From contig DASUSH010000094.1 of assembly GCA_036375215.1 (NCBI GenBank), positions 10,082-74,081 of the forward strand: a stretch of 64,000 nucleotides of DNA, given 5' to 3'. Below the pieces are notes generated by a model. The model saw nothing but the letters and a program-made list of their open reading frames with translations, was not told where the DNA came from and did no database searches. Origin of the DNA: DASUSH01 sp036375215 (GTDB taxonomy: Bacteria; Actinomycetota; Thermoleophilia; Solirubrobacterales; 70-9). The position numbers were made by a program, and so were the translations under genes. Of the stretch, positions 39,605-48,337 are shown piece by piece; positions within the stretch are counted from its first letter, which is position 1, and each line of letters begins with the position of its first letter.

Positions 39605-42600
39605 CAGCCCCGCCCCCTGACTTTCTCGCAGCCGGTGACGGTGTCGGCGCGGTCGGCGCGGGCGACGTCGCCCTTGCCCGGCCCGCAGGCGATCTCGTCG
39701 GCGCCGGCGCCGCCGGCGATCACGTCGTTCCCGGGGCCGCCGGTCAGGCGGTCGTCGCCGCCCTTGCCGGAGATGCGGTCGTCGCCGCGGCCGCCGGCGA
39801 TGCAGTCGTCGCCGGCCGTCCCCTCGAGGCGCTCGTCGCGGCGCGTGCCGCGGGTGCAGGCCGGTGGCACCGTGCCGGGCCCGGGGAGCGGTCCGGCCGC
39901 GCCGTCGTCGCCGGCGTTCGGCAGGGTGCCGTCGCCGCCGGTGTCGCCTGGCGGCGGGTCCCCTGGCGGCGGGTCCCCTGGCGGCGGGTCGGCCGGCGGC
40001 GGCTCCTCGGTCGGCGGGTCGCCGAAGCAGGCCTCGGTCGCGGCCGGCGGCTCCGCCGCGGCGCCGACGGCCGTCACCGACCCGGCGCCGTTGAAGTTCC
40101 CGTACTCGTCCTCGACGCAGCCCGCGCCGACGAAGGCGCTCTCGCCCTCGCCGAGCGCCCGCTCGGTCACCCAGCGGTCGCCCTGCCGCGTCGCCGCCAC
40201 GTCCTCGGCCTCGCCGCCGGCGCCGACGAACGTGACCCGCGCGCGGGCCGCCTCGCCGGAGTCGAGCCAGGGCCGGAACGAGCAGGTGAAGCAGAATGTC
40301 TCGGACTCGCCGCGGGCGGTCAGCGTCGTGCGCTCGTCGCGGATGAACTGCGCGGCGCGCGGGTCACCCGCGTAGCTGTCCGGGTAGTCGACCGACCCGG
40401 TCGCGCCCTCGGCGCTCGGCTCGGGCCCCGTGGCGGCGAAGCTCACTGTCCCGCCGGGATCGGCGCGCAGGTCGCTCACCGTGATCCCGTCCCACGGCAG
40501 CACCTCGAAGGTCTTCGACTCGATCTCGTACGGGACAACGGCGCCGCCCTCGCGCCGCTCGCCGGCGACGACGAACTTGTAGGTGCCCGCCGGGGTGGCG
40601 CGCTCGGGCCGGCCCACGTCGAACGGCGCGACGAAGGCCTCGAAGTGCGCGGTCCAGCGCCACTCCTGCTGCCCGGCCGCGTAGCCGGGCGCCGACTCCA
40701 GGCCGCTCGGGAACTCGACCGTGACCGGCAGCTCGCCGGACTGGTCGGCCCACTGCTCCCAGCCGTCCGCGGTGCGGCGCAGCACCTGGACCTCCGGGTC
40801 GTCGGTGTAGTTGGAGCCGCCGACCCAGGTGAAGAAGGTCGCGTCGAAGCGCTCGACGTCCTCGGGCTGGCCGTCCTCGGTCGCGCCGGCCTCGCCGCCG
40901 TCGTCGGGCAGCGCGGCCTCGTAGGCCTCAATCGCGGCGGTGCCGGCGTCGCCGAGCGCCTGCGCGCGCACGTCGTTGATCGCCTGGTCGGCCTCGGCCT
41001 TCGCCGCGAGCGCCTGCTCCTGGACCTGGTCGGTCGGGAGCTCGACGTCGGCGTCCTTGAGCTGGCGGCCGAGGGTGACGAGGCGGGAGGCCATGTAGTC
41101 GCTCGAGTGCGGGCCCCAGCCGGTCAGCGCCTTGCGGTAGTGGTCGCCGCGCTGGTATTCGCGATAGCTCGCGATGTAGCCGTTGTAGTCGTTCGCCATC
41201 GAGATCGGCACGGTCAGCGTGTAGCCGAGTGCCGCCGATGTGTCGTCGTCGTCGTGACTGAAGTTGCCCTTGATCTCGGTGACCTCGGTCGGCTCGGACT
41301 CGGCGGTCAGCACGTTCTCCGCGTCGTTCCAGCCATTCGCCGGGTTCAGGACCTGCGCCCGCATCCGGCGGAGCTCGTGGTCGGACACCGGCGGCAGCGT
41401 CTGCGCGGGATCGCCGGGGTTGGGGCAGTCCCAGGTGCCGGTGCCGCTCGCTCCGGGCTCGTCGTAGGGCCGGTAGGTGCCGTCGCCGCGCTTCGTGCAG
41501 CGCGCGCCCCAGTCGTAGCCCAACCACTCGTCGCCGGCGACCGTGTTCGTCCGCGTCTCGATGTTCTTCGACTGGTCGAACCACTGCTCGCAGGAGCAGA
41601 TCGGCAGGTAGATCTCGCCGAGCCGGATCCCCTGGAGGTGGATGTCGATGTCCTCCTCGAGCCCGGTGTACGCCGGCGCCGAGTAGTTCTCCGGCACCGG
41701 GATGCCGAGCTCCTGGAAGTCGTCGGTGGTGAGGCCGGGGTCGCCGTCCTGGTCGGCGGGCGGCACGTCGGGCAGGCCGAGCGCGTCGGAGAAGCTCGAG
41801 AGGCCGCCCGGCAGGCGCTGGCAGTCGGGCAGGCCCGCGATCGGGACGCCGGCCGCGTCGCCGAGCACCGAATCGGTGCGGCAGTTCGAGACGCCGGGGT
41901 ACGGGTGCGAGAACGGGCCCGGGAACCAGCGATCGGACATCTGAACGGGGACGTCGGAGGCGAACGGGACGAACCGCTCGGGGTCGTCCGGGGTTCCCGC
42001 CTCGACGTCGCGCCAGACGTCGACGACCTTCTTCGACATCAGGCTGGCGCCGTACTCGGCCTGGGCGTAGTCGCGGTGGGTGAACTCGAGCCGCTCGTGG
42101 AGCGAGTGGTAGGTCGAGCGCTCGGGCTCGGCCGTGCCGACGGCGCCCTGGGTGTAGACGGTGAGCGCGCCGGTGGCGCGGTCGGTCATCCGCTCGAGCG
42201 GCGCGACGTAGTCGCCGGAGAGCAGGTCGTTGCCCTCGAGGAACTCGGGGTGCAGGCTGAAGTTGACGAGGTTCGCGAGCGGCTTGCCGTCGAGCGTGTC
42301 GAACCGGATCACGGTCAGGTCGTGGTCGGTCTCGTCGTTCGGGTAGCCCGCCGGCGTGCCGTCGTCGGCGACGGCGGGGCCGAACGAGTGGCGGTGGGTC
42401 TTGTCGAAGGAGCCGACCGAGGCGCCGACGCGCACCGGCTCGCGCGCGGCGCAGGCCTTCACGACTGCCTCCGCGATGCGCTCGGCGAGGTAGTTGTAGA
42501 AGCGGACGTCGAAGACGTCCTGGAACGCCCAGACGCCCCACGAGGTCGACGAGTACATCGGCGACGAGTGGTTGTGCGTCGCGGTCATCGTCAGCGTCTC

Positions 42601-43104
42601 GCGCGTGACCGGGCAGTCCGCGGTGCCGCCCGTCGCCTCCTGCGTGAGCGCGCGCTGCTCGAGGATCTGCGCGGCGCGGCGGTAGAGCAGGTCCTGGGGC
42701 ACGTACTGGTTCGTCTTGACGATCGCGACCGGCGCCCCCTCGCCGCCGTCGATGACGAGCGCGCGCACGTCGAGGCGCGACTGGAGGCCGTAGGAATTCT
42801 CCCGCCGAGTGGAGTGGGCCGTCGGGTCGTAGGTGCCGTCGCTGGGGTCGACGCCGAAGGCGCAGGCGTGCTCGGCGGTGGCCTCGGCCGCGCCGGCCGG
42901 GTCGCCGTCCTCGAGCGAGCCCTGGGTCTCCTCGGCGCCGTCGGTGAGGCAGTCGCCGGCGTACTGGCCGGCGGCGGCGCCGACGTGCCACGAGGCGTCG
43001 ACCTTCGCGGCCCCCGCCGTGACCTGGGCCTGCGCCGTGCCGGCGCCGAACATCAGCGCGGTCGCGATCAGCCCTGCCAGCGTGCCTGTGAGCTTCCTTG
43101 TCAC
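39604..43104 (-). CDS. Secreted neutral/alkaline ceramidase-like hydrolase with RTX-like tail (copy 2)
   Basis: 1166 residues from a GTG with GGGAGGAG 7-10 bp upstream, directly giving a signal peptide (MTRKLTGTLAGLIATALMFGAGTAQA); a start 25 codons earlier would hide it. Ceramidase-like motifs: VIDGGEGAPVAIVKTN, MTATHNHSSPMYSSTSWG, LVNFSLHPEFLEGN, TQGAVGTAEPE. The C-terminal domain (RFDATFFTWVGGSN, GTYKFVVAG) is paralogous to the downstream copy. A linker with three PPPGD repeats leads to Gly/Asp nonapeptide-like repeats (GTAGDDCIAGGRGDDRISG) ending CGPGKGD...GCEKV. More divergent than copy 1. Confidence 0.62.
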   Translation of the reverse strand: MTRKLTGTLAGLIATALMFGAGTAQAQVTAGAAKVDASWHVGAAAGQYAGDCLTDGAEETQGSLEDGDPAGAAEATAEHACAFGVDPSDGTYDPTAHSTRRENSYGLQSRLDVRALVIDGGEGAPVAIVKTNQYVPQDLLYRRAAQILEQRALTQEATGGTADCPVTRETLTMTATHNHSSPMYSSTSWGVWAFQDVFDVRFYNYLAERIAEAVVKACAAREPVRVGASVGSFDKTHRHSFGPAVADDGTPAGYPNDETDHDLTVIRFDTLDGKPLANLVNFSLHPEFLEGNDLLSGDYVAPLERMTDRATGALTVYTQGAVGTAEPERSTYHSLHERLEFTHRDYAQAEYGASLMSKKVVDVWRDVEAGTPDDPERFVPFASDVPVQMSDRWFPGPFSHPYPGVSNCRTDSVLGDAAGVPIAGLPDCQRLPGGLSSFSDALGLPDVPPADQDGDPGLTTDDFQELGIPVPENYSAPAYTGLEEDIDIHLQGIRLGEIYLPICSCEQWFDQSKNIETRTNTVAGDEWLGYDWGARCTKRGDGTYRPYDEPGASGTGTWDCPNPGDPAQTLPPVSDHELRRMRAQVLNPANGWNDAENVLTAESEPTEVTEIKGNFSHDDDDTSAALGYTLTVPISMANDYNGYIASYREYQRGDHYRKALTGWGPHSSDYMASRLVTLGRQLKDADVELPTDQVQEQALAAKAEADQAINDVRAQALGDAGTAAIEAYEAALPDDGGEAGATEDGQPEDVERFDATFFTWVGGSNYTDDPEVQVLRRTADGWEQWADQSGELPVTVEFPSGLESAPGYAAGQQEWRWTAHFEAFVAPFDVGRPERATPAGTYKFVVAGERREGGAVVPYEIESKTFEVLPWDGITVSDLRADPGGTVSFAATGPEPSAEGATGSVDYPDSYAGDPRAAQFIRDERTTLTARGESETFCFTCSFRPWLDSGEAARARVTFVGAGGEAEDVAATRQGDRWVTERALGEGESAFVGAGCVEDEYGNFNGAGSVTAVGAAAEPPAATEACFGDPPTEEPPPADPPPGDPPPGDPPPGDTGGDGTLPNAGDDGAAGPLPGPGTVPPACTRGTRRDERLEGTAGDDCIAGGRGDDRISGKGGDDRLTGGPGNDVIAGGAGADEIACGPGKGDVARADRADTVTGCEKVRGRG

Positions 43105-43175
43105 CGAGTCACTCCTCCCTGGAAACGAAGCTCTCGCTCTCACGAACGGACCGACGCGGCGAGGATCACGCCGCC

Positions 43176-44414
43176 TCACCTCTGCACGAAGATCGCCGAG
43201 GTGAGCGCGAGCGCCCCGACCGTGTTGCGGCAGTAGGTCGTGCTCGAGCCGAAGAGCTCGTCGCAGGCGGCCTCGCGCGCCGCCCGCCCGTCGCCCACGT
43301 TCAGCTCGGCCCGCACCCAGGTCGCCCAGGCCGGGACGGTGAAGCCGCGCTTGTACCTCCCCGCGCCGACCGTGCTCTCGGACCCGATCTGCCGCCCGCC
43401 GGCGCCGACCAGGCGGAGCTTCGCCCCGGGCGCGCCCTCGACCCGCACGCGAAACGCGCCCGAGCGCGGCGCCGCGTCGCCCGCCATCGACTCGAAGCGG
43501 CCGTCCCGATCCGCGTCCGCCTCGAGGAAGAGCCGCGGACCACCCAGGTTCGGCGGCTGGTGGCTCACGAAGGTGTGGCCGCGGCGGAGGCCCGCGAGGA
43601 CGCCGGCGGCGGTGCGCTCCTCTGCGTAGACCCAGGTCGTCGGCTGCCCGGCGCCCTGGATCGGCGTGGTCGCGACGTAGTGGTTGTCGGAGCCGCCCGT
43701 CACCGCCACCCGCTCGCCCGCGTCGAGGAAGCCCTCCCAGAAGCGGATCGCCGTGTCGTTGTCGGACGCCGAGGGCAGGGGCGGCTGGTAGAGCCGCGAG
43801 ATGTTCCAGACCTCGACGGTGTCCGGCACGACCTCGTGGCCGAGCTTCCAGTCGAGCTCGGCGCCGGTCGCGCCCTCCGCGGGGTGGTTGATCTGGAAGA
43901 CCCCGTCTAGGGGCGGCGCGCGCAGCTCGTCGGCGGCCGCCTGGACCGCCGGCGCGCTCGAGCCGGAGCCGACGAGGCGCGTCGCGCCCAGCATCTGCGC
44001 GTGGCCGTCGAGCGAGTTCTCGTATGCCGGGACGCCGATCACCCCGTCGTCCGGCCCCGGCCAGCCCGGGTCGGACTGCGAGCGGACGTCGTTGTGGTCG
44101 GTGATCGCGAGGAAGTCGAGGCCGCGTGACTCCGCCACCGCGAACTGGCTCGCCACCGAGTGGCCGAGCGTGAAGGCCTCCTCGGGGCCGGTGTTGTCGT
44201 CGCCCGGCCCCCCGAAGGAGTCGTGCGAGTAGGTCGTGTGCACGTGCAGGTCACCGGCGAGCCACTCGCCGGCGAACGCGGGTCCGGCCGTGGCCACCCC
44301 GAGCGCGAGCGCGGCAGCGAACGCCGCAACCCCCGCGAAGATCCCCCTCCTCGCGCGCATCCCGGCCGGGAGGCTAGACGCGGGCGCCGCCGCGCGCGCC
44401 GGTTCGCGCCTCAT
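43176..44414 (-). CDS. Secreted PHP-domain metallohydrolase (CehA/McbA family)
   Basis: 412 residues. Signal peptide after a basic N-terminus (IFAGVAAFAAALALGVATAGPAFAG in two halves), possibly starting at the internal ATG at residue 19. PHP metal motifs: GDLHVHTTYSHDS, AITDHNDVRS, FQINHPAEG and TGGSDNHY, so the metal site appears complete. CehA/McbA proteins include carbaryl hydrolase; relatives act as phosphoesterases or amidohydrolases. A beta-rich C-terminal domain follows. ATGA overlap with the upstream glycosidase, and 71 bp before copy 2 of the ceramidase-like genes. Confidence 0.8.
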   Translation of the reverse strand: MRREPARAAAPASSLPAGMRARRGIFAGVAAFAAALALGVATAGPAFAGEWLAGDLHVHTTYSHDSFGGPGDDNTGPEEAFTLGHSVASQFAVAESRGLDFLAITDHNDVRSQSDPGWPGPDDGVIGVPAYENSLDGHAQMLGATRLVGSGSSAPAVQAAADELRAPPLDGVFQINHPAEGATGAELDWKLGHEVVPDTVEVWNISRLYQPPLPSASDNDTAIRFWEGFLDAGERVAVTGGSDNHYVATTPIQGAGQPTTWVYAEERTAAGVLAGLRRGHTFVSHQPPNLGGPRLFLEADADRDGRFESMAGDAAPRSGAFRVRVEGAPGAKLRLVGAGGRQIGSESTVGAGRYKRGFTVPAWATWVRAELNVGDGRAAREAACDELFGSSTTYCRNTVGALALTSAIFVQR

Positions 44415-47002
44415 CCCTGGTCCCTCTCCCTGACCGTCTCGCAGCCGCGGACGCGGTCACCGCGGTCGACGACCGCGACGTCCTCGCCCCGCCCGCAGCT
44501 GACCGCGTCCGCGCCGGGGCCACCGGTGAGCCGGTCGTTGCCGGCCAGGCCGCTCAGCCCGTCGTCGCCGCGCCCGCCCGCGATGCAGTCGTCGCCCGCC
44601 GTGCCGCGCAGCCGCTCGCCGCGGCGCGTGCCTCGCACGCAGCGCGGCGCGGGCGGCGGGCCTTGAAGCGCGTTCTCGCCGGCGGCGCCGGGTGCCGCGT
44701 TGTCGCTGGGCACGGGCGTCTCCATCTCGGGGACGGTGGGGGCCGTCCCCTCCGGCTCCGGCAGCGCCCGGATCACGAGCACGCGCGCGGTCTCCTTCTC
44801 GGGCAGCTCGACCCCGATGCCCTCGGCGAGCTCCGCCGAGGTGGCCGTGCCGACCCGCTCGCCCGTGGGGCCCTCGAGGAGCTCGAAGGTGCGGCCCGGT
44901 GGCACGTTGCGAAGCGCGATCCGCCGCGCCGGGTCGTCCGAGCCCTGGCGGAAGGCGAGCAGCGCCCCCTCGCCGCGCTGCGGATCCCAAGGCTGGAGCG
45001 CGGTCCACCCGCGTTCGAGCGGGTCGGCGAGGAGCGGGTAGACCATGCCGCCGAGGAGCGCGCGGTGCTCGCGGTAGAAGCGGGTCCACTCCGCTGCCCG
45101 GACGACGACGTCGGCCGGGACATCGCGGAGGTCGCTGAAGAACGTGAGGTGGGACGGCAGCGCCGCCGCCATCAGCGTGTCGACCGGGTAGCGCTCCCAC
45201 TGGCGCGCGCCCAGGAAGTGCTGGCCGATCGCGAAGCTCGGCACGTAGCCGCCGAGGTTCCAGAGGTTGTGCAGGAGACGGTCGGGCTCGGGCGAGCCGT
45301 TCTGGAACCAGGTCGGCCCGCGGCTCACCGACTCGTACGGGAAGAGGCGGTAGTCGTTGGTCTCGTCGACCTGGAGCGTGACATCGGGGTGGTCCGCGCG
45401 CAGGCGGTCGAGCATCGCCATGAACTCCTCGCGGAACTCGTACGCGTCGCCCTGGCCGGCGCAGTCGAACCAGTGCAGGAAGTCGAACTTGAAGTAGCGC
45501 ACGCCCCAGCTCTCGATCGCCTCGCGGATCCGTGCCTCGACGTGCGGGATCGCGTCCGGGCCCCAGGCCCCGATGCCCGCCTCGTTCGAGCCCGACTCCG
45601 GGTCGGCCGCGTTGTAGACGGCGGTCCCCTCGCCGAGCGGCGTGCAGGCCCACTCGGGATGGCGGCGGAAGGTCTCCGACGCCGGGTTGAAGTGCATTGG
45701 GCTCATCCACAGCCCGAGCTTCATCGGCGCGATCTCCTGCCGGACCGCCTCGAAGCGCGGGTCCGGGAAGCGCGGCGCGAACTTCACCGGGTCCTCGTCG
45801 TGGCGCGGCTCCGGGTGCTCGGGCGAGTCCGGGTACCAGTCGCCGGAGATGGCCTGCCAGCCGTCGTCGAGAATGAACGTCTCGACGCCGAGGTCGCGCG
45901 CGATCGGGGCGATGCGGCGCACCGTCGCGATGTCGACGTCGTCCTTGGCCCCGGTCGAGATCGCGTTCCGGTCGGTCCCGTTCGAGTTGAACGTGACGTC
46001 GCGGTCGTAGGGCTCGAGCCGGTGCTCGGTCAGGTAGCGGTGGAACTGCCACGGCTCGTCGCCGTCGTGGTCGCCGAAGCCCGTGAAGACCGGCTCGAGC
46101 GCGAGCGGCGCACCCGGGCCGACGACCCGGAAGCGGCCGGCGGGTCCGCCGGGCAGGAGCTCCGGCAGCGGGTTCTCGACGTGCGCCTGCTCCTCGAAGG
46201 GCCCGAGCGAGGCGACGTCCCGCCCGTACTCGACGCCGACGCCCGCCAGCTCGCCGTCGTAGACGGCCCGCGAGGACGGCGCGTCGTAGCGCTCCATCGC
46301 CATGAACAGGGTGCGCTCGCCGCGCGCGGCCGAGAGCCACTCGCCCGGCCCCGCGAGCGCCTCGCCCGATGCAGCGGAGCGGCTCTCCCGCCAGGTGCCC
46401 GGGTGGCGGTCGCCCACCGTCAACGGCGGGCCTTCGTAGCCGGGCTCGCGCCAGTCGGCGCCGCCCCGCATGGCGGTGATCGTGGGGGTGGCGGCGCCCA
46501 CGGCCGCCTCGTCGAGCATCGCCGAGGTGATCGCGAGCGGCGCCGCGGACTCGATCGTGGTCTGGGTCCGGAAGCCGGCGACGCCGGGGTACGCCTCGGC
46601 GACCCGGGTAATGGTGAGCGGCGCGGGTGAGCCCGCGGCCGCGGCGGGCACGAGCGTCATCGTCACCCGCAGGCCGCCCCGCGCCAGCCGCTCGACGGCG
46701 GCGTCGCGGGCGGCGAACGCCTCGCTGCCGATCTCGGCCGCCCCGAGGCCGAGGCTGAAATCTCGGTGACCGGCGCTCCAGGCCTCTCCCCCGCGCCGCT
46801 TGTCCACGAGCGCGGTGGTCGCGAAGGCGTCGCGGCTCCAGCTGCGCTCGACCAGGTCGTTGCCGAGCGTGACCGCCGCGGGCGTCACCTCGACGTAGAC
46901 GTCGCCGTCGCGGACGGTCTCGGCGGTCGCGCCCGCCGGCGCGGAGAGCGCGAGCACGGCGGCGAACCCCAGCGCGATCCTTGCGACGGTGCCCCGCATC
47001 AC
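44411..47002 (-). CDS. Secreted GH36-like alpha-galactosidase with RTX-like tail
   Basis: 863 residues (GTG, or ATG one codon later). Signal peptide ARIALGFAAVLALSAPAGATA. An N-terminal beta-supersandwich domain precedes a TIM barrel with ETFILDDGWQAISGDWYPD, MKLGLWMSPMHFNP, WGVRYFKFDFLHWFDC (nucleophile Asp expected in KFDFL, about residue 505) and VTLQVDETNDYRLFPYESVS, as in GH36/melibiase. A linker carries an EGTAPTVPE stretch encoded by a GGGGACGG palindrome. The tail has Gly/Asp repeats (GTAGDDCIAGGRGDDGLSG) ending CGRGED...GCETV. Substrate not established; alpha-galactosides are the family norm. Confidence 0.78.
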   Translation of the reverse strand: MMRGTVARIALGFAAVLALSAPAGATAETVRDGDVYVEVTPAAVTLGNDLVERSWSRDAFATTALVDKRRGGEAWSAGHRDFSLGLGAAEIGSEAFAARDAAVERLARGGLRVTMTLVPAAAAGSPAPLTITRVAEAYPGVAGFRTQTTIESAAPLAITSAMLDEAAVGAATPTITAMRGGADWREPGYEGPPLTVGDRHPGTWRESRSAASGEALAGPGEWLSAARGERTLFMAMERYDAPSSRAVYDGELAGVGVEYGRDVASLGPFEEQAHVENPLPELLPGGPAGRFRVVGPGAPLALEPVFTGFGDHDGDEPWQFHRYLTEHRLEPYDRDVTFNSNGTDRNAISTGAKDDVDIATVRRIAPIARDLGVETFILDDGWQAISGDWYPDSPEHPEPRHDEDPVKFAPRFPDPRFEAVRQEIAPMKLGLWMSPMHFNPASETFRRHPEWACTPLGEGTAVYNAADPESGSNEAGIGAWGPDAIPHVEARIREAIESWGVRYFKFDFLHWFDCAGQGDAYEFREEFMAMLDRLRADHPDVTLQVDETNDYRLFPYESVSRGPTWFQNGSPEPDRLLHNLWNLGGYVPSFAIGQHFLGARQWERYPVDTLMAAALPSHLTFFSDLRDVPADVVVRAAEWTRFYREHRALLGGMVYPLLADPLERGWTALQPWDPQRGEGALLAFRQGSDDPARRIALRNVPPGRTFELLEGPTGERVGTATSAELAEGIGVELPEKETARVLVIRALPEPEGTAPTVPEMETPVPSDNAAPGAAGENALQGPPPAPRCVRGTRRGERLRGTAGDDCIAGGRGDDGLSGLAGNDRLTGGPGADAVSCGRGEDVAVVDRGDRVRGCETVRERDQG
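44729..44755. repeat. GGGGACGG palindromic element inside the GH36-like gene
   Basis: Plus strand: ggggacggtgggggccgtcc followed by cctccgg. It pairs GGGGACGG with CCGTCCCC. It lies in the linker between the catalytic part and the Gly/Asp repeats and is translated as EGTAPTVP. Closely matches the obgE-linker and comEA/comEC elements. Confidence 0.5.
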
Positions 47003-47029
47003 CCCCGGAACGGAGGCGAGGCCCGAACG

Positions 47030-48331
47030 TCACGGGTGCAGCTCGAACGCCTCCTCGCCGACCCGGACCTCGTCGCCGGGCTCGAAGCCGGCGGAGCGCA
47101 GCGCGGCGATCACGCCGATCTCGTTCAGCCGCTGTTCGACGTACGCGAGCGCCTCGTGGTTGGCGAGGTCGTGGCGGGCGAAGAGCAGCTCGACGCCCCG
47201 GCCCTCGACGCGGAAGGCGCCCTCATCCTCGCGCACGACGGTGTAGCCGCCCTCGCCGGCGGGGCGGTAGACGCGGTGCTCGGCCTCGAACTCGGGCTCC
47301 GGCGCAGCGGCCGCGGGGACGGCGGGGACGGTCCCCTCCCCGGGGACGTTGGCTGCGATCGTGCCGCGGAGCTCGTCGAGCCCGGCGCCGGTCGCGGCGG
47401 AGGTCGCGACGACGCCGGCGACCGCGTCGCCGACGCGTTCGCGAAACTCGGCGACCGCCTCCTCGGCGCGCTCGGCGGGGACCAGGTCGGACTTGGAGAG
47501 CACGATGAGCTCCGGCAGGCGGGCGAGCCCGTGGCCGTACTCGCCGAGCTCCGACCGGACGGCGCGGTAGCGGTCGAGGGCATCATCGCCCGCCTCGGTC
47601 TCGATCGCGACGACGTGGACGAGCATCCGGCAGCGCTCGACGTGGGCGAGGAACTCGTGGCCGAGCCCGGCCCCCTCGGCGGCGCCCTCGATCAGACCGG
47701 GGATGTCGGCGAGGACGAGCTGGCGGTCCGCCAGCTCCAGTGTCCCGAGCACCGGCGAAGTGGTCGTGAACGGATAGCCGGCGACCTTCGGGGCCGCCCG
47801 CGTCAGGCGGCCTAGCAGCGACGACTTGCCCGCGTTGGGGAGCCCGACGAGGCCGGCGTCCGCGAGCAGCTTGAGCCGCAGCTCGATCCAGCCCGAGCGG
47901 CCCTCGAGCCCCCGCTCGGCGAAGCGGGGCGCCTGCCGGGTCGAGTTCGCGAAGCGCTTGTTGCCGTGCCCGCCGAGGCCGCCGGCCGCGACGATCGCGC
48001 GCTGCCCGGGCTCGACCAGGTCGAAGCGCTCACCGTCGAGCCCGACCGCCTGGGTCCCAGGCGGGACCAGGATCAGCCGGTCCTCGCCGCGGGCGCCGTG
48101 GCGCTGCTTGCCCTGGCCGTGCACGCCCTTCGCGGCCCGATGGTGAGGCGCCCGCCGCAAGGACTCGAGATCGCGCCGCGAGGGATCGCAGACGAGCACG
48201 ACGTCGCCGCCGCGGCCGCCGTCGCCGCCGTCGGGCCCGCCACGCGGAACGTGCGCTTCGCGGCGGAAGCTGACGCAGCCGTTGCCGCCGCGGCCGCCCT
48301 CGACCCAGATCTTCGCCCGATCCGCGAACAC
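47030..48331 (-). CDS. obgE: GTPase Obg (CgtA)
   Basis: Ribosome-assembly/stress GTPase. 433 residues: glycine-rich Obg fold (VEGGRGGNGCVSFRREAHVPRGGPDGGDGG in sections), G domain with GLPNAGKSSLL, FTTTSPVLG, DIPGLIEGA, LSKSDL and SAATG, then a C-terminal OCT domain (RVYRPAGEGGYTVVRED onward). A Pro/Ala linker before OCT is encoded by a GGGGACGG palindrome. GTG start 6 bp after TAGATT, so probably leaderless. Usually followed by proB; here by the secreted hydrolase island at 27 bp. Confidence 0.96.
   Translation of the reverse strand: MFADRAKIWVEGGRGGNGCVSFRREAHVPRGGPDGGDGGRGGDVVLVCDPSRRDLESLRRAPHHRAAKGVHGQGKQRHGARGEDRLILVPPGTQAVGLDGERFDLVEPGQRAIVAAGGLGGHGNKRFANSTRQAPRFAERGLEGRSGWIELRLKLLADAGLVGLPNAGKSSLLGRLTRAAPKVAGYPFTTTSPVLGTLELADRQLVLADIPGLIEGAAEGAGLGHEFLAHVERCRMLVHVVAIETEAGDDALDRYRAVRSELGEYGHGLARLPELIVLSKSDLVPAERAEEAVAEFRERVGDAVAGVVATSAATGAGLDELRGTIAANVPGEGTVPAVPAAAAPEPEFEAEHRVYRPAGEGGYTVVREDEGAFRVEGRGVELLFARHDLANHEALAYVEQRLNEIGVIAALRSAGFEPGDEVRVGEEAFELHP
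47315..47339. repeat. GGGGACGG palindromic element inside obgE
   Basis: Plus strand ggggacggcggggacggtcc followed by cctcc, with arms GGGGAC(GG)/(CC)GTCCCC. It falls exactly in the linker between the G domain and the OCT domain and is read as EGTVPAVP, so the reading frame tolerates it. Confidence 0.5.
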
Positions 48332-48337
48332 GCGCCC

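Noticed and set aside
40645..43236. 863-codon plus-strand frame opposite the ceramidase-like gene
   Set aside because: Low-complexity V/R/D/A-rich translation without motifs; the minus strand has a signal peptide, catalytic motifs and repeats.
44411..47002. Type I (RTX) secretion of the Gly/Asp-repeat enzymes
   Set aside because: All have Sec signal peptides and no HlyB/HlyD/TolC-type genes are present; repeats are better described as RTX-like folds.
44457..47033. 858-codon minus-strand frame overlapping the GH36-like gene
   Set aside because: Alternative frame of the same strand, Arg/Ala/Gly-biased; the GH36-like frame carries the signal peptide and catalytic motifs.
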